From positions 269,848 through 333,847 of the forward strand of contig NW_006768808.1 in the NCBI RefSeq assembly GCF_000204055.1: a stretch of 64,000 nt of DNA, written 5' to 3'. The translations under genes were made by a program, and so were the position numbers. Origin of the DNA: Melampsora larici-populina 98AG31. Taxonomy: Eukaryota; Basidiomycota; Pucciniomycetes; Pucciniales; Melampsoraceae. The notes under the pieces are model-generated. The model was not told the DNA's origin, searched no databases, and was given only the letters and a program-made list of their open reading frames with translations. Each line of letters begins with the position of its first letter. The first letter of the stretch is position 1. Below are positions 33,879 to 44,824 of this stretch, one piece after another.

Positions 33879-36808
33879 GTTACCCTTAGCTTGAAGCCAG
33901 TCATCAGGTTTGCCCATAATGTTGCTTCCTGGTGTGGGCAAATCACAGCCAATAACATTGCACATGTTGTTGATTTGTCCACACTTTCGAGGATCTGTGC
34001 ATATACTAGTGTTCCAATTCCCACCAATTTGCATGTTTATTGGTGTACCTTTCAGTTTACAACTGCACAGAAAAGGCTTGATGCAAACCTGTGTTGTGAT
34101 CCCTATAACGGGTTTATGCTTGTACTGAGTAGATGGCCATCGACTCTCTTAATCCCTGCGCGCCAGTTGTACTCACTCATGGTTCAATCTTAAAGGGAGT
34201 ACCATTGTCCATGCCTGCACTAAGGCCAGCCGCACTCCTTGGCGCGAAATGACTCAGCCTCTCCCCGGCTACCCAGCTAACCGCAAGCGGTACCAATCAA
34301 CCATGTGATTAGCTGTGCAGGTCAGCAGTTGACCGGCCCAGAGGTCAACAGGACAGAGGAGCGGTCGACCCATGTTCAGATATAGCAAGAGTGGGATCGA
34401 CGTTTCTCCCACTCTTGTTTGCTATCCTGAATTTATCAGAGGTCCGTTTTTTCCCGAGTCTCATCAGGAAATCTCCTTTGCTGTTTTCCCGTTAGGATCA
34501 ACTTCAGTATTCTAACTCTCCTGCTCCCTCACATGAGAAGAGTCTAAAGGACACCTGTAGACAAGAGACCTGGCCCGTAGCCAATGGATGGCCATACACA
34601 CACAAAACCCAATATGCGCTGATTGAAGTGAAGACTGTGTACCGAAAGTTTCCTAATCCTTGACATAATTTCACCCCCAATTTGCTCATGTTTTGCTGTC
34701 TTTGGGGTGATTCATTTTGATTGGTCATGACTCTGAGCTTGTGAATCGGAACCGGATTTCATACCGGGCTGCTTTGCTGCACTGCACAACAAACAGATAC
34801 GCTCGGTCCATTTTTACTCAACATTCATCATGATCATCATCCATTCTCTGTGGGGCTCGTACACGGTGGCCTCATTCATATTAGAAAACACCTTGGTGAT
34901 TTATGAGTGTATGTGTGGTTAAGGATACATAGATAGCCTTTTTTCCCGTTGTCCTTCTGATCTGTGACTTCCCAAATGTCAACAAAAAAAACCTTCAATG
35001 TTTTTTGTCTCGATTTATATTCTTGCTTGATCGCATGATAGAGTATAAGGTGATTTTTGTTGGCCCAAGGTCTCGCCTTAAGGGGAGTGATCAGGAGTGA
35101 TCTCGTGTTTCACGAAGGGGCCACCTCCTTGGTTCTTCAGTAGGTACCATATTGTAGTTCATTTCGGCAGTTTTCATGACATCATCATCCTTTGCTCAAC
35201 ACAAGCCCCACTGTGCGAGACGGTGCCCTAAACCCCGAAGGCCATCGGGTTGAGGAGGGACTTGGTACAAAAGTTCTTGCCTAAGATTTTCCTAAGTGAC
35301 ATCATGCTTTGGATTAACCCGCATGTCACTTTGAGATTTTCAGAAAAATGTTGAAAATTTCAGGGTGATATATAATTTGGAACCTCAGAATATCAAACTT
35401 AGGAGAAATCTTTACAAAAAAGCTCATGATTTCAAATAACGTACCTCACCTCTACCATTACAGATGTGAATTGATTGATTAGTTTTGGTAAGATCAATCT
35501 AAAGTTTTCCCAGAAAATTTGATTCATGAGGTGATAGAAAAAGTTTGAAATGATGTTGAGGATGGAGTTGAGAGTCCCCCTGATTTGTGATTATACTCTT
35601 GAAGATTTTCGAGATAATTATGTAAAGCACCAGTGTGTTTTTGTCACAGCCGGTGTTTGTATTCCGACCGATCAGATTAAATGGATGATGTTTTTTTGAG
35701 AATTAACTTTGATTTGATTTGTTGTATGGTATGTAAGATGCTTTAGATATATCTTGAGATTAATGAACGATCAATGTTATGGTCTTGTTGGGCTTTAGAA
35801 TTCCTGGATGGATTGATGATGGGATGATAAGATTAATTCATCAGAATGAGATCGGCATTTTGATATTTTAATTTGTTTTTGATTCGATCTGATTTTGCTT
35901 CAAAGTGTTTCGTGAGAGAAGAAATGCTGAAGATCTTGAGAAAAGTTTGAACCGAAAATTGGGGATACAACTTACAACACGTGAAATTGTAAGCTGAGTA
36001 GGTTTTCTTTTGCGTGCAATCTTCCATCCGTTAATCCATGGACAGAGTTGAGGAATAAGGACGTTGGACTGTATGGAAATCGACTCATGTTTTCGGTCTG
36101 CTTCATCGCTTGCACATCGTCATTACGTAAGGAACAAATCATCCAGCTCTTCACATACAACCATGCAACGTCAAAAACTCTAACCGATCCAAAATGTAAA
36201 ATTTTATTACACCTTGTGTTGTGTGGGTTCTTTGTAAAGGTCTTTAGATTAACTTTTTACAAATACCAACCAGGCTCATTCGTCATCTAAAAATCGAAAT
36301 TGAGTTTTATGAGTCGCATGGTATTTTGGAAATCATTATACTGAAAGTGATGCTTGTTGATGATGATTTATTATAAGTTAATCTAATCTTGATTTCTATC
36401 ATCAAGAGTTTTTTTTCTTCCTTGGCTGGTGCTTCCTTTTGAAAATTGGTGGAAAAATTGACGTTACCAACATTTACAAATCTAATCTTCTTCGCTGCCT
36501 TGTGCTTAAGATTTCCTTTCCATTACGTTCATTATCTTATAAATAATTTGGTCATCATCTGGTTTTTGTTTTTCAACTTCATCATTTCCTTTATCATTCA
36601 AACAATTATTGGATTACATCAACTTTCAGATCTTATATTTCTCACAATTCTATTAAATCGATCTCTGTTCACTTCCTTTGAAGTTATTCCGTAGAACAAG
36701 AAATTTATACATTAGATTTGCGGTCAGTTTCGATCGACAATATTTTTCGATTCAAAGTACTACTCCCTGGATTTCTGGAGTTCATTTTCTTCCAAGAATC
36801 ATCATAAA
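33879..36808. other. Decayed repeat DNA and upstream region of the C2H2 gene
   Basis: No intact gene. 33880-34200 minus strand reads as broken coding DNA with clustered Cys (ICTDPRKCGQINNMCNVIGC), perhaps the gag-like side of the retroelement cut by the Harbinger. 34200-34750 is LTR-like and holds a strong hairpin (34382-34434). 34800-36800 is AT-rich with no readable domain; its last few hundred bases must hold the promoter of the gene at 36809. Confidence 0.4.
34382..34434. repeat. Inverted repeat / hairpin in LTR-like sequence
   Basis: ATAGCAAGAGTGGGA pairs with TCCCACTCTTGTTTGCTAT, leaving a 3-base bulge and a short loop around ATCGACGTTTC. It could be a structured part of a retroelement leader or LTR. 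Confidence 0.6.
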
Positions 36809-38137
36809 ATGACTGTAAACCATCCACCAATTCAATCAGGTTTACCATTTCTCAAATCAATTCAAGTCAATGACGAAGTTGACTTCAATTTTATAAACAA
36901 AAACCAACTCAACTTATATCCAAACCATTGTCAAGTTTACGAGTATGATAACTTTGATAGAACCAATCCTTTAAATGATGAGAACCATTTACAAAATTAT
37001 CATTTCTTACAATTTAAATGCAATTCTAGTGATTTCTTTCCAAATGACGTAAATTTATTATTGCATTATCAAAATCAACATCAACATCTACTGCAACAGG
37101 AACAACAACAAGAACGACAACAACAACAACAGCAACAAGAAAGCTCAATGCCGAGTCCGCCTTCGACTTCAACGTCGAAATTCAATGAGCCTGATCAAAT
37201 TGATGCTTGCAACTTGAACCAATTCTCTCCAAATCCAGCTTTGCTTCATAATAGTAAGTTACCAAAGAGCTGCACATTCGAAATATAAGTTCGAGTGCTT
37301 TTTTAAGTCGAAAGTAAATTGATGGCCTTTTTTCATTTTGCTCTATTTGTCGCAGTGCAATCAATTCCCGGAACCCAACCAACTCATCCTTCTCATCCAG
37401 CTCAATCAATTTCTCAACTTAGACTTCAGACTATCACACCTGAATTAGAAAAGCTTCCATCTTCTTATCCCATTCCATCTTTGAACTCTAGTCCAATCTC
37501 TCATTCATCCTCCATTTCTTTCGATCAAATTCATCCTCTGGATCTCAAGCCTAATCTCGATGATTTCAATTCAACTTTACTTCATCAATCACAACCACTT
37601 CAATCGCCTTTATCGCCTCATCAATACAATTTAAGCTTACATTCTCAGTTAAATTCATTTCAACCTTACAATTCTAACTTTTTTGATCAAAATCAATCAT
37701 TTCAAGCCCAACCAAATGCACCCATCCCAAACCAATACTCAAACCATTCTCACCCAAAACCTCAAACAAGAATCAAATCAAATCAAGAAACTCAATATAA
37801 AACAAAAATCCAAACCCAAAGAACCAAATCAAATCAATCCCAAGTGCAACCAGAAAAAAAGTACGGATGTTTGATCTGTAACAAACATTTTGCACGAGCC
37901 TTTAATTTACAAACACATATAGCCACTCATAAAGGAATCAAACCATTTAAATGTCCTACACCAAATTGTTCAAAATCGTTTTCTCGTCGTCATGATTTAT
38001 CTCGTCATTTAAATTCATTACATTCTGATTGGTTAAATTCATTGAAAGTTAATTCTAATCAAATCGTTTCTAAACTTAAACTTGATGATCATGATAAACT
38101 TTTGTTTAAAACTTGTTCTAATTACTTTCAAATTTGA
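36809..38137 (+). CDS. C2H2 zinc-finger transcription factor
   Basis: Two exons (36809-37253, 37356-38137) give 408 residues; the intron splits the codon A|TG at the junction. The N-terminal 300 residues are disordered, rich in Asn, Gln, Ser and Pro, with a poly-Gln tract (QQEQQQERQQQQQQQE) typical of activation domains. Two adjacent C2H2 fingers are near the C-terminus: CLICNKHFARAFNLQTHIAT and CPTPNCSKSFSRRHDLSRHL, joined by a KGIKPFKC linker. The two-finger layout near the C-terminus and the RRHDLSRH helix recall fungal Crz1/Msn2-like regulators, but target genes cannot be named. The start is the ATG at 36809. Confidence 0.85.
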
Positions 38138-39086
38138 TCTATCTTTTTCTCCTTATCTTCATTTCTAGAATATTTTTTGATCTGGAATCAATTATTTATT
38201 GGTTGTTTCTTTCTTTTTTTTAAAAAAATACCTAGATTTCTGTTTATTTATTACTTCATGATCATGATCAATAATGGTGATTGATCTCAACTGTCTGTCT
38301 CGATTATACTGTTGACCTTCTCCCTCTAAAAAAGAATCTCTCAATTGAATATACTAAAATTGATTGCTTTCCTTGTTAATTACAAATGGATAATGACTCT
38401 TTATACAAATATAAAATATGTTTCTTTTTAAAATGATAAAAAAGCTTTTGGTTGACAAGTTCAAAAGGATGATGTCGGATTATTATCGTTTGTTGAGAAT
38501 TGTTCGAGTAGGTAGAGATACAGATGATACTATGGTGTTCAACTCGTGGGGTTGAGTTTTATTAGCTTGATGCTGCTGCATTTTCCAAAAATGTCATCTT
38601 GAAATCTGATGCTCCTCGAGCGCAACATTGAAACCACAAAGTCTGTTGTCCAATCAGAGCGCAATATGAGTTGGAATGTCCTTTCAAGTGACTCTGCATT
38701 GATACAGAAGTCAATTTCCAATCAATGTTCTTCAATTCCATCTTATGTCAAAAATCATGTTTCAAATTTTGTCACCTATCCAGTAGGATTTTAAGAACCT
38801 TTTCTATCGCTCTACTGAATATCTTAAGGACCAAATAAATATTGAAAATGTGATGCTATTAACGTCCCTGAATTGGTCCTCTAGTAAGAAAACATAAGTA
38901 AAGATTAAAATGATACAAAGTTACAAAAGATGATATTATCCCATAAATATTACAAAGAATTTAGATTCACTATCACTAAGGCATAATTTACAATTTTAGA
39001 AGCTCAACTCCTCCGATTCCCAAGAGACTTTCCGAAAATTCCTTTATTTCACCAACAGATAGCAATAGTATGTCATCAAAGTCACT
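38138..39086. other. Convergent intergenic region
   Basis: The C2H2 gene and the RhoGEF gene end towards each other here. AT-rich, no supported gene or repeat. Confidence 0.5.
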
Positions 39087-42000
39087 TTACTTTTCAAGTA
39101 GTCTGCTTAATTCTCTCCCTGCCATGGTTTTCGCCCCATCAGCACAATTCGAATTTGATGCAATTTGAGTGGTTTCGAGAACAGGCGGATTTGTCTTCTT
39201 TGAGGCTGGCGATACAACATCCTCTTCAACAGTTGTAGAAGAAAATAAAGACAATCGTGGATCTGTACTGATCTTTCGTAATTGATCCTTCACAATTGAA
39301 TCTAATTCGATTGGAAGGCTTTGACGATGTCGATGACATGCAAAGGCTTGTCTTTGACGTTGTTCACGAAAAGTTAAATCAAGATCGTCATGTGGGCGAT
39401 TTGGAGTTGGTGATAAGTATTTTGCAGAGTTTGCTTCCTGATCTACCGTTGCTAAGCTTTGAGGGATCAAAAATACTGATTTGAAACAAGCCTCGCATGC
39501 TCGGGCGTATCTATCATTGCCCTCACGACTCATAATGACAAAGGTCTATAATAGTTTGTTTCGAAGAGTTTTTAAAGACAGGAATAAGTGTTATGAAGAT
39601 CTCATGTCGATCGGTTTTTTGATATGATAGTAAAATGTTACTTACGCGTGACGAACAGAGTGCACAAAACACACAACCACATAATCGACAATGATGTCTA
39701 CGTCTTAAAAGACTAAACCTCTCTTGACATGCCATACATCTACTTGCTTTATTATCAGGTACCCAAACTGGTGCACTATAATTCTGAGCAACAAAATGAA
39801 AACTTTCATCAAATGTACTTTGAGGTCTTGAAGGATTTTCAAGTTCTTGTGGCTTTGATCCAGTTCTTTCAAAATCGTTTTGAATATTCTGACTTGAACT
39901 AGATGTAAAAATACTTCGGTTTACAAGAGCTTTGAGGTTCAAGAGTGAGATAACAGAAGATTTTAAATTTTGGGTGGAAGGGGATGTCAGCCTTGATAGA
40001 TTTGTAGGATTTCGAGTTTGATAGATCGTCCGTTCGGTATCCTTTAGATCGTTAAACCCCTGACCCCGATTAATTGGGCTACTAAAACCAAGATCACTAC
40101 CATCAGCTGGAGCACTGCTTCCAGTCCCATCACTCGAGGCAAATGATACCCAGGAAACTACTCGAAGTGGAGGACTAGAGGTTTGAACATGAGGATGGGA
40201 AAGTCGAGGACGTCTTTGAAAATCGCTAGGTCTGTTTTCTTCCGTTATGAATAGAGTTCCTCTGTTGTCTAACATGTCATTTTTGGCTTGTCGTAGAGCC
40301 TTGATCCACTCTTCCTTCACATCACTACTTTCTGGAAAAATGAGACGAGAACATCAATAAGGAATACTGAATTGTTGAAAGGAACTTTATATCCACTGAA
40401 AGTGTGGGTCTGAAGAAAAACTCACCAGCATATACAACAAAGCTCTTTGTCGAAGACAAAATTTGAAACGCTCTGTCAGCGTCTTCCGTTCCATAACCCG
40501 TACCTACCACGTTCAAGTCGTTTAGATCCATCTTGAGACAAAATATCAGACGTGCTCTGTTATCTTCACTATATCCAAGATTACTGAATAAACCTGAATA
40601 ATTTCTAGCAGAAGACTGAAGTGGATTCATATACTGATAGGAATTGGAAGATGTTGAAGCAGTAGATCTGATACCGAGCCATTTGATCCAACCTTCTAAT
40701 GATTCTTGGCTATAGTAACTCAACAATCCGGCATAGATTAAACAATCATTGAACAGAAAGAACATCCGATTCCGACGATCACCCTTACGATCCAATTTGA
40801 GAAGTAATCCAACTTTAACCAACTTACGAGTTGGAGTCACCAATGAAAAATTGAGACCTTCCATTGAACGTTGAATTTCTAATGTTTTGGTCCTCTCTTC
40901 CTGATCCTTCATGGCGGTTTCTAATTTTCTAGCCACAAAACTTAACGTTTCACTAGATGATATCAAATGATGATAATCTGGGTCAAATCTTTCCGAAGAG
41001 TTCTTGATCAAATCTTTGATTAATAATTCATAACGAGGAACCCGTTGAATAATTTCCAAAAGCATATGAGGGAAACCTAAGCCATTATCAATACCACGTC
41101 GACTACAATCTGAAAGGAGTTTTGCGAATTGAGGACTAGGACTGGGTTTTTTGGAATGAATATGAAGTTTGGATTGTGAAAGGGAAAAGTTGGCTGTAAA
41201 CACAGTGTAAAGTTTAAAAAACTCCCAGAGGGGTGACAGAGTCTTTCCAACCATAAGTTCATCAGCTGTGGCTAATATCTTTGCGTCTTGTTCAGCAGTT
41301 TTCTTACGGTGATCATCTTCTTCTCCGGGTATTAGAGAGGGTATGGCGTCTAGGTCGGTATCGAATAAATTGGCCTTGATGGCAATTGCCTCGAGTATTG
41401 ACAGGAACTCCCGAGCCAAAATGAAAATTGCACCAAAATTGGAAAAAATCTCCGCAGTTATGGATACTGGCAGGATCTCCTTGGAGGTCGAAGCATTACT
41501 CGGTCCAGGAGGCGCCGGCACAATGGGAGAAGCCAAGCTTGGTACCCGGCTGTAAGTTATGCTATAACGAGAACTATGTGAGTTAAGAGCCGAATCCTCT
41601 CTTCCTTGAGATTGTTGTATTGGTTTGAGGTAATTATCATTGATCTTCTGAAGAACTGCCACGTAGCGCCTTTCAGTCTCGATTAGCTCTCGTATGATGA
41701 GCCGTTTTTTGCGGGCTCGCCGTATAGTGTCTTCATAGCTTTCTTGAACGCATCTTGGACTTCCTACAGCTCGCTTGAAGTCTTCTTCATTTTCTGGATC
41801 AATCGCCAACGATTCGTCAGTCGGAGGAGAAGATGTGATACATGTCCGGGCGTTCTCTGCTTTTTTCAATCGAAAATGCGATTTGAGGTTGACATTAGCT
41901 CCTCTCGCATTGGAGGGTCTCTCACAACGCGCGTCAGTTGAAAATCCAATCGTCTGACTTCTTGAAAGCGTCGGAGGTCTAGAACTGGATGCCACACCGG

Positions 42001-42631
42001 GTTGCGGTGTACGGGAGAGAGGAAAGATTACTTTATCTTGGTTATTGTGCATAGAAGAGTTCCTGGTCTTTGGCTTCAGGGTATGAGTAGAAACAGATTT
42101 AGGAAACTGGACCCAATCTTCCGGTTCTTCTGTTGTTGTTCTGAAGTCAGAATCCAGATGCGATGGGTTGAACGTAGTAGATTGATACTCGGGAATCGCA
42201 TGGTCCATACCAAGTGGAGACTTTCCGGAACTTGTTCGAGCCCTCGTGCCGACCACTGGAGCCTCTGTGCTGGAGGAAAATAATTCTGTTGCCAAGCCAT
42301 AAATCGCAACGGTGCTTCGCTTTAAAGTATGCCCATAAGAAGGCTCAGATCTGCCAGGGTCGATACCGAATGCAGGAAGTGAAGTACGGCGATCGAGTCC
42401 TGATCTGGACAGTACCTTGGGGGTAGGTTCACCGTTCTCCTTGGAATCTGGATAAGTAGTCGCAAGAGAAGTATGCCTATTGGAAGTTGAACAGTCCGCC
42501 TGCGTACGTGAACGATCACGAGGCCCTTGGCTCGTTGGAAATTCGACCAGATATTTTGCGGATGGTCGAGGTGATTGCACGGATTCCACAGAATCTTCGT
42601 TTCTGCTGTGGTACACCGTCACGTGATTCAA
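39087..42631 (-). CDS. RhoGEF with DH, PH and FYVE domains (Don1/FGD-like)
   Basis: Guanine-nucleotide exchange factor for Rho/Cdc42 GTPases, likely recruited to endosomal PI3P by its FYVE finger; Ustilago Don1 has this architecture. Exons 42631-40426, 40331-39646 and 39545-39087 join in frame (about 1116 codons). The Ser-rich N-terminus spans about 1-300. The DH domain begins [20 protein letters not shown] and includes [20 protein letters not shown]. The PH domain begins [20 protein letters not shown] ([11 protein letters not shown]). The FYVE finger is [20 protein letters not shown] plus [14 protein letters not shown], completed across the intron by ARACEACF. The codon at 42631 is TTG, with a stop just upstream in frame and no ATG until well into the protein. 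A 5' exon is therefore probably missing, perhaps spliced to an AG near 42610; the true start is unresolved. Confidence 0.85.
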
Positions 42632-43570
42632 AAAGATGACAAGGTCAGTTCAAGCTTGTGATGAGCAAATCTTTGGCGGAAGTCGTACACATTGGTTATA
42701 TTGCTAAATTGTCTTCCACGAGTTTGTTTACGAGGCTTTCTATCCATAGTTAGGAGTTTTTCGAATAATGAGTGATTCTTGAAGTGTAATATTATTTTGA
42801 ACAGTTCTTGAGTGAGGTGAGCAATAAATTGAGTTCTTCCTAGTTTCAATACTTTTTGAAAGCTATTAAGCACAGAGCAAGCTTGTCTGGGATCACTAAG
42901 CAAAGAGTGACGGGTGCGAGTGCGCGTGACTGAAGCGCTCGGAGTTAAGAGACGCAGACTGAAGAGATGAAGTTGCCAAAGCCAACCGCGTCAAAGTCCT
43001 GATGAAAAGGTAGCAAATAACCAAAGGAGTAAGTCTCTTGTTGATCAAATGATGGATGGAGCAATTACAAGACGCGTTCAACACTGAAAGGGTCTCATCA
43101 TGGATCAGCCGACATGAAAGGACGACTTGTTTTAAACCAATACTCTCATCGTTCACTTGGGTCTGAACAGAAGAAGCATTTTGAGACAAACTTGGAACGC
43201 GATGTCAGCTGAAAAATAACTGCTGGGTCGAATGAGGACGCCCAGGTCAGGTCAATGAAAGGTACAACACGACTTGCCCTGCACCTGACGGTTGATTCAA
43301 TATCTTCTGTGATCAAAAGTTCATCCATGGAACGTCGTCATCATCATCATCATCAAAACAAGAAGAGGACGGAATGGAGAATTTCCAACACTCGACAGGC
43401 CCAGTCTTCAACAATCAGTCGAAGGAGCCGAAGTTGAAGCGGAAGGATGTCTAGATAGTGACACTCAAGTAACATAGATGTAAACAACATGTGAAATGTT
43501 CACCCGCATACATACTAAACCGAATCCTTGAGTCTGAAGACCGGAGCAAAGCCTTCTGAATACCGTTCAT
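42632..43570. other. Divergent upstream region of RhoGEF and F-box-like genes
   Basis: Probably holds an unplaced 5' exon of the RhoGEF. An open stretch at 42903-42628 on the minus strand (RKPRKQTRGRQFSNITN) is a candidate. Otherwise no supported gene. The short (CAT)n run at 43335-43354 is a microsatellite. Confidence 0.35.
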
Positions 43571-44824
43571 ATGACCAACCATTCGATGTCAATAGCTGCC
43601 AGTCTACCTTTTGAGGTGCTTGATTTAATCGTCAACCTTTTACTTCGTTCTTTGCCAGAAGATGAAGACAAGAAAGCTCTTAAGCTCGTCATCGGTCAGC
43701 TCAGGCTAGTATGTAAAAGCTGGTCCATCATGCTGTTGAATCGCCTTTATCATTCATTGTCGATCGAGGACGACCGCCATGCAAATAAAATTTTATCTCA
43801 CTGGAGAATCTCAACTCACCCTAAGGCAACTTACGAAATCCCTCGCACCCAAAAACTGTCAATCAAGCAGCTATGGGTCGGGTCACCTTCGTGTGCTCGC
43901 CGAGATGAGAGCTTCAGCGGCTTCGGCAACCTTGATCAATTATTACTTCTCTTTGCTGAAAGCCTCACTGAACTCGACATGGAATTCATTGACTGCTTCG
44001 ATTTTCCATCAACGACCGTCCACATCCTTGGGAAGCTGAAGTACCTTTCAAGCCTACGATTCAGTATCATCGCTGAAAGAATCATCCCCCCCGATCAGCA
44101 TCAACCCATTTGGATAGGATCAACAGGCTCCAATCAAGTGGAGAGCTTATCGTCGGTTCTGATCGTGTCTCAAAATCTCAAAATCTTGGATTTTTGCCGC
44201 CTGCCAGCTCTTCCCTTACCTCGCGGCCCTCTGCCCGCCCGTCTTCCTCCAATCAGTCACTTAGAATTTGATTACATGGATGATCAGTCTTCAGAAGCGC
44301 TCGTCAACCTGTGCTTGGCCCTCAAACCTAGTCTACGGATACTTTCTGTGCGGGGTTTTCGACAAGATACTCTTCAGCTCAAACCAGTCTTCGAGACCGT
44401 ACGAGATACCTTGGAAGGTTTGTTCATCAGTAATGAGAATTTATTGGCCGATGTCTTGGATCTCTCGTTCCCTTGTTTGAAAGTTTTTAGAGTTAATTAT
44501 TGGGCGGAATGTATTGGTCGATTCCTTGATCGACCAATGTTTGAGAATGTGACAACGATTGCGTTATACTCCCATACGATTTACCGTCGGCGAAGACAAT
44601 TCAGGACCGATCCGTTTCGTCATATGCCAAATTTACAGCAAATGATATTCACTCATACGCGTGTTGGTGATGAAGCGCCATACAATTACTCGGAAGCATG
44701 TCATCGTCGTGGAATTCGACTCATACATATAAACCACGGCTCTGTTCATGAAATCATGGTGAGCTCGCGAGCTTCAGTCATCTTTGTTACTCATGCAATA
44801 TGGCCGTGTACTGATGTGATCTGA
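43571..44824 (+). CDS. F-box-like protein with leucine-rich segments
   Basis: Single-exon gene of 417 codons from the ATG at 43571. The N-terminus (SLPFEVLDLIVNLLLRSLPE, LRLVCKSWSIMLLNRLYHSL) reads as an F-box-like motif, which would bind Skp1 in an SCF ubiquitin ligase. The rest has irregular leucine-rich spacing (LTELDMEFIDCF, LKYLSSLRFSII, LKILDFCRLPALPL, LRILSVRGFRQD) as in substrate-binding LRR folds. Large, fast-evolving families of this type occur in rust genomes, so a specific substrate cannot be named. GC content is somewhat higher than in the surrounding intergenic DNA, consistent with a real gene. Confidence 0.7.
   Translation: MTNHSMSIAASLPFEVLDLIVNLLLRSLPEDEDKKALKLVIGQLRLVCKSWSIMLLNRLYHSLSIEDDRHANKILSHWRISTHPKATYEIPRTQKLSIKQLWVGSPSCARRDESFSGFGNLDQLLLLFAESLTELDMEFIDCFDFPSTTVHILGKLKYLSSLRFSIIAERIIPPDQHQPIWIGSTGSNQVESLSSVLIVSQNLKILDFCRLPALPLPRGPLPARLPPISHLEFDYMDDQSSEALVNLCLALKPSLRILSVRGFRQDTLQLKPVFETVRDTLEGLFISNENLLADVLDLSFPCLKVFRVNYWAECIGRFLDRPMFENVTTIALYSHTIYRRRRQFRTDPFRHMPNLQQMIFTHTRVGDEAPYNYSEACHRRGIRLIHINHGSVHEIMVSSRASVIFVTHAIWPCTDVI

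Noticed and set aside
35041..35280. Possible structural RNA near the segment AAACCCCGAAGGCCATCGGG
   Set aside because: Some self-complementarity, but no tRNA-like arms and no second supporting feature; probably transposon debris.
41343..42309. Several open frames on the plus strand opposite the RhoGEF
   Set aside because: They are shadows of the Ser/Arg-rich coding strand; the RhoGEF domains on the minus strand explain the region.
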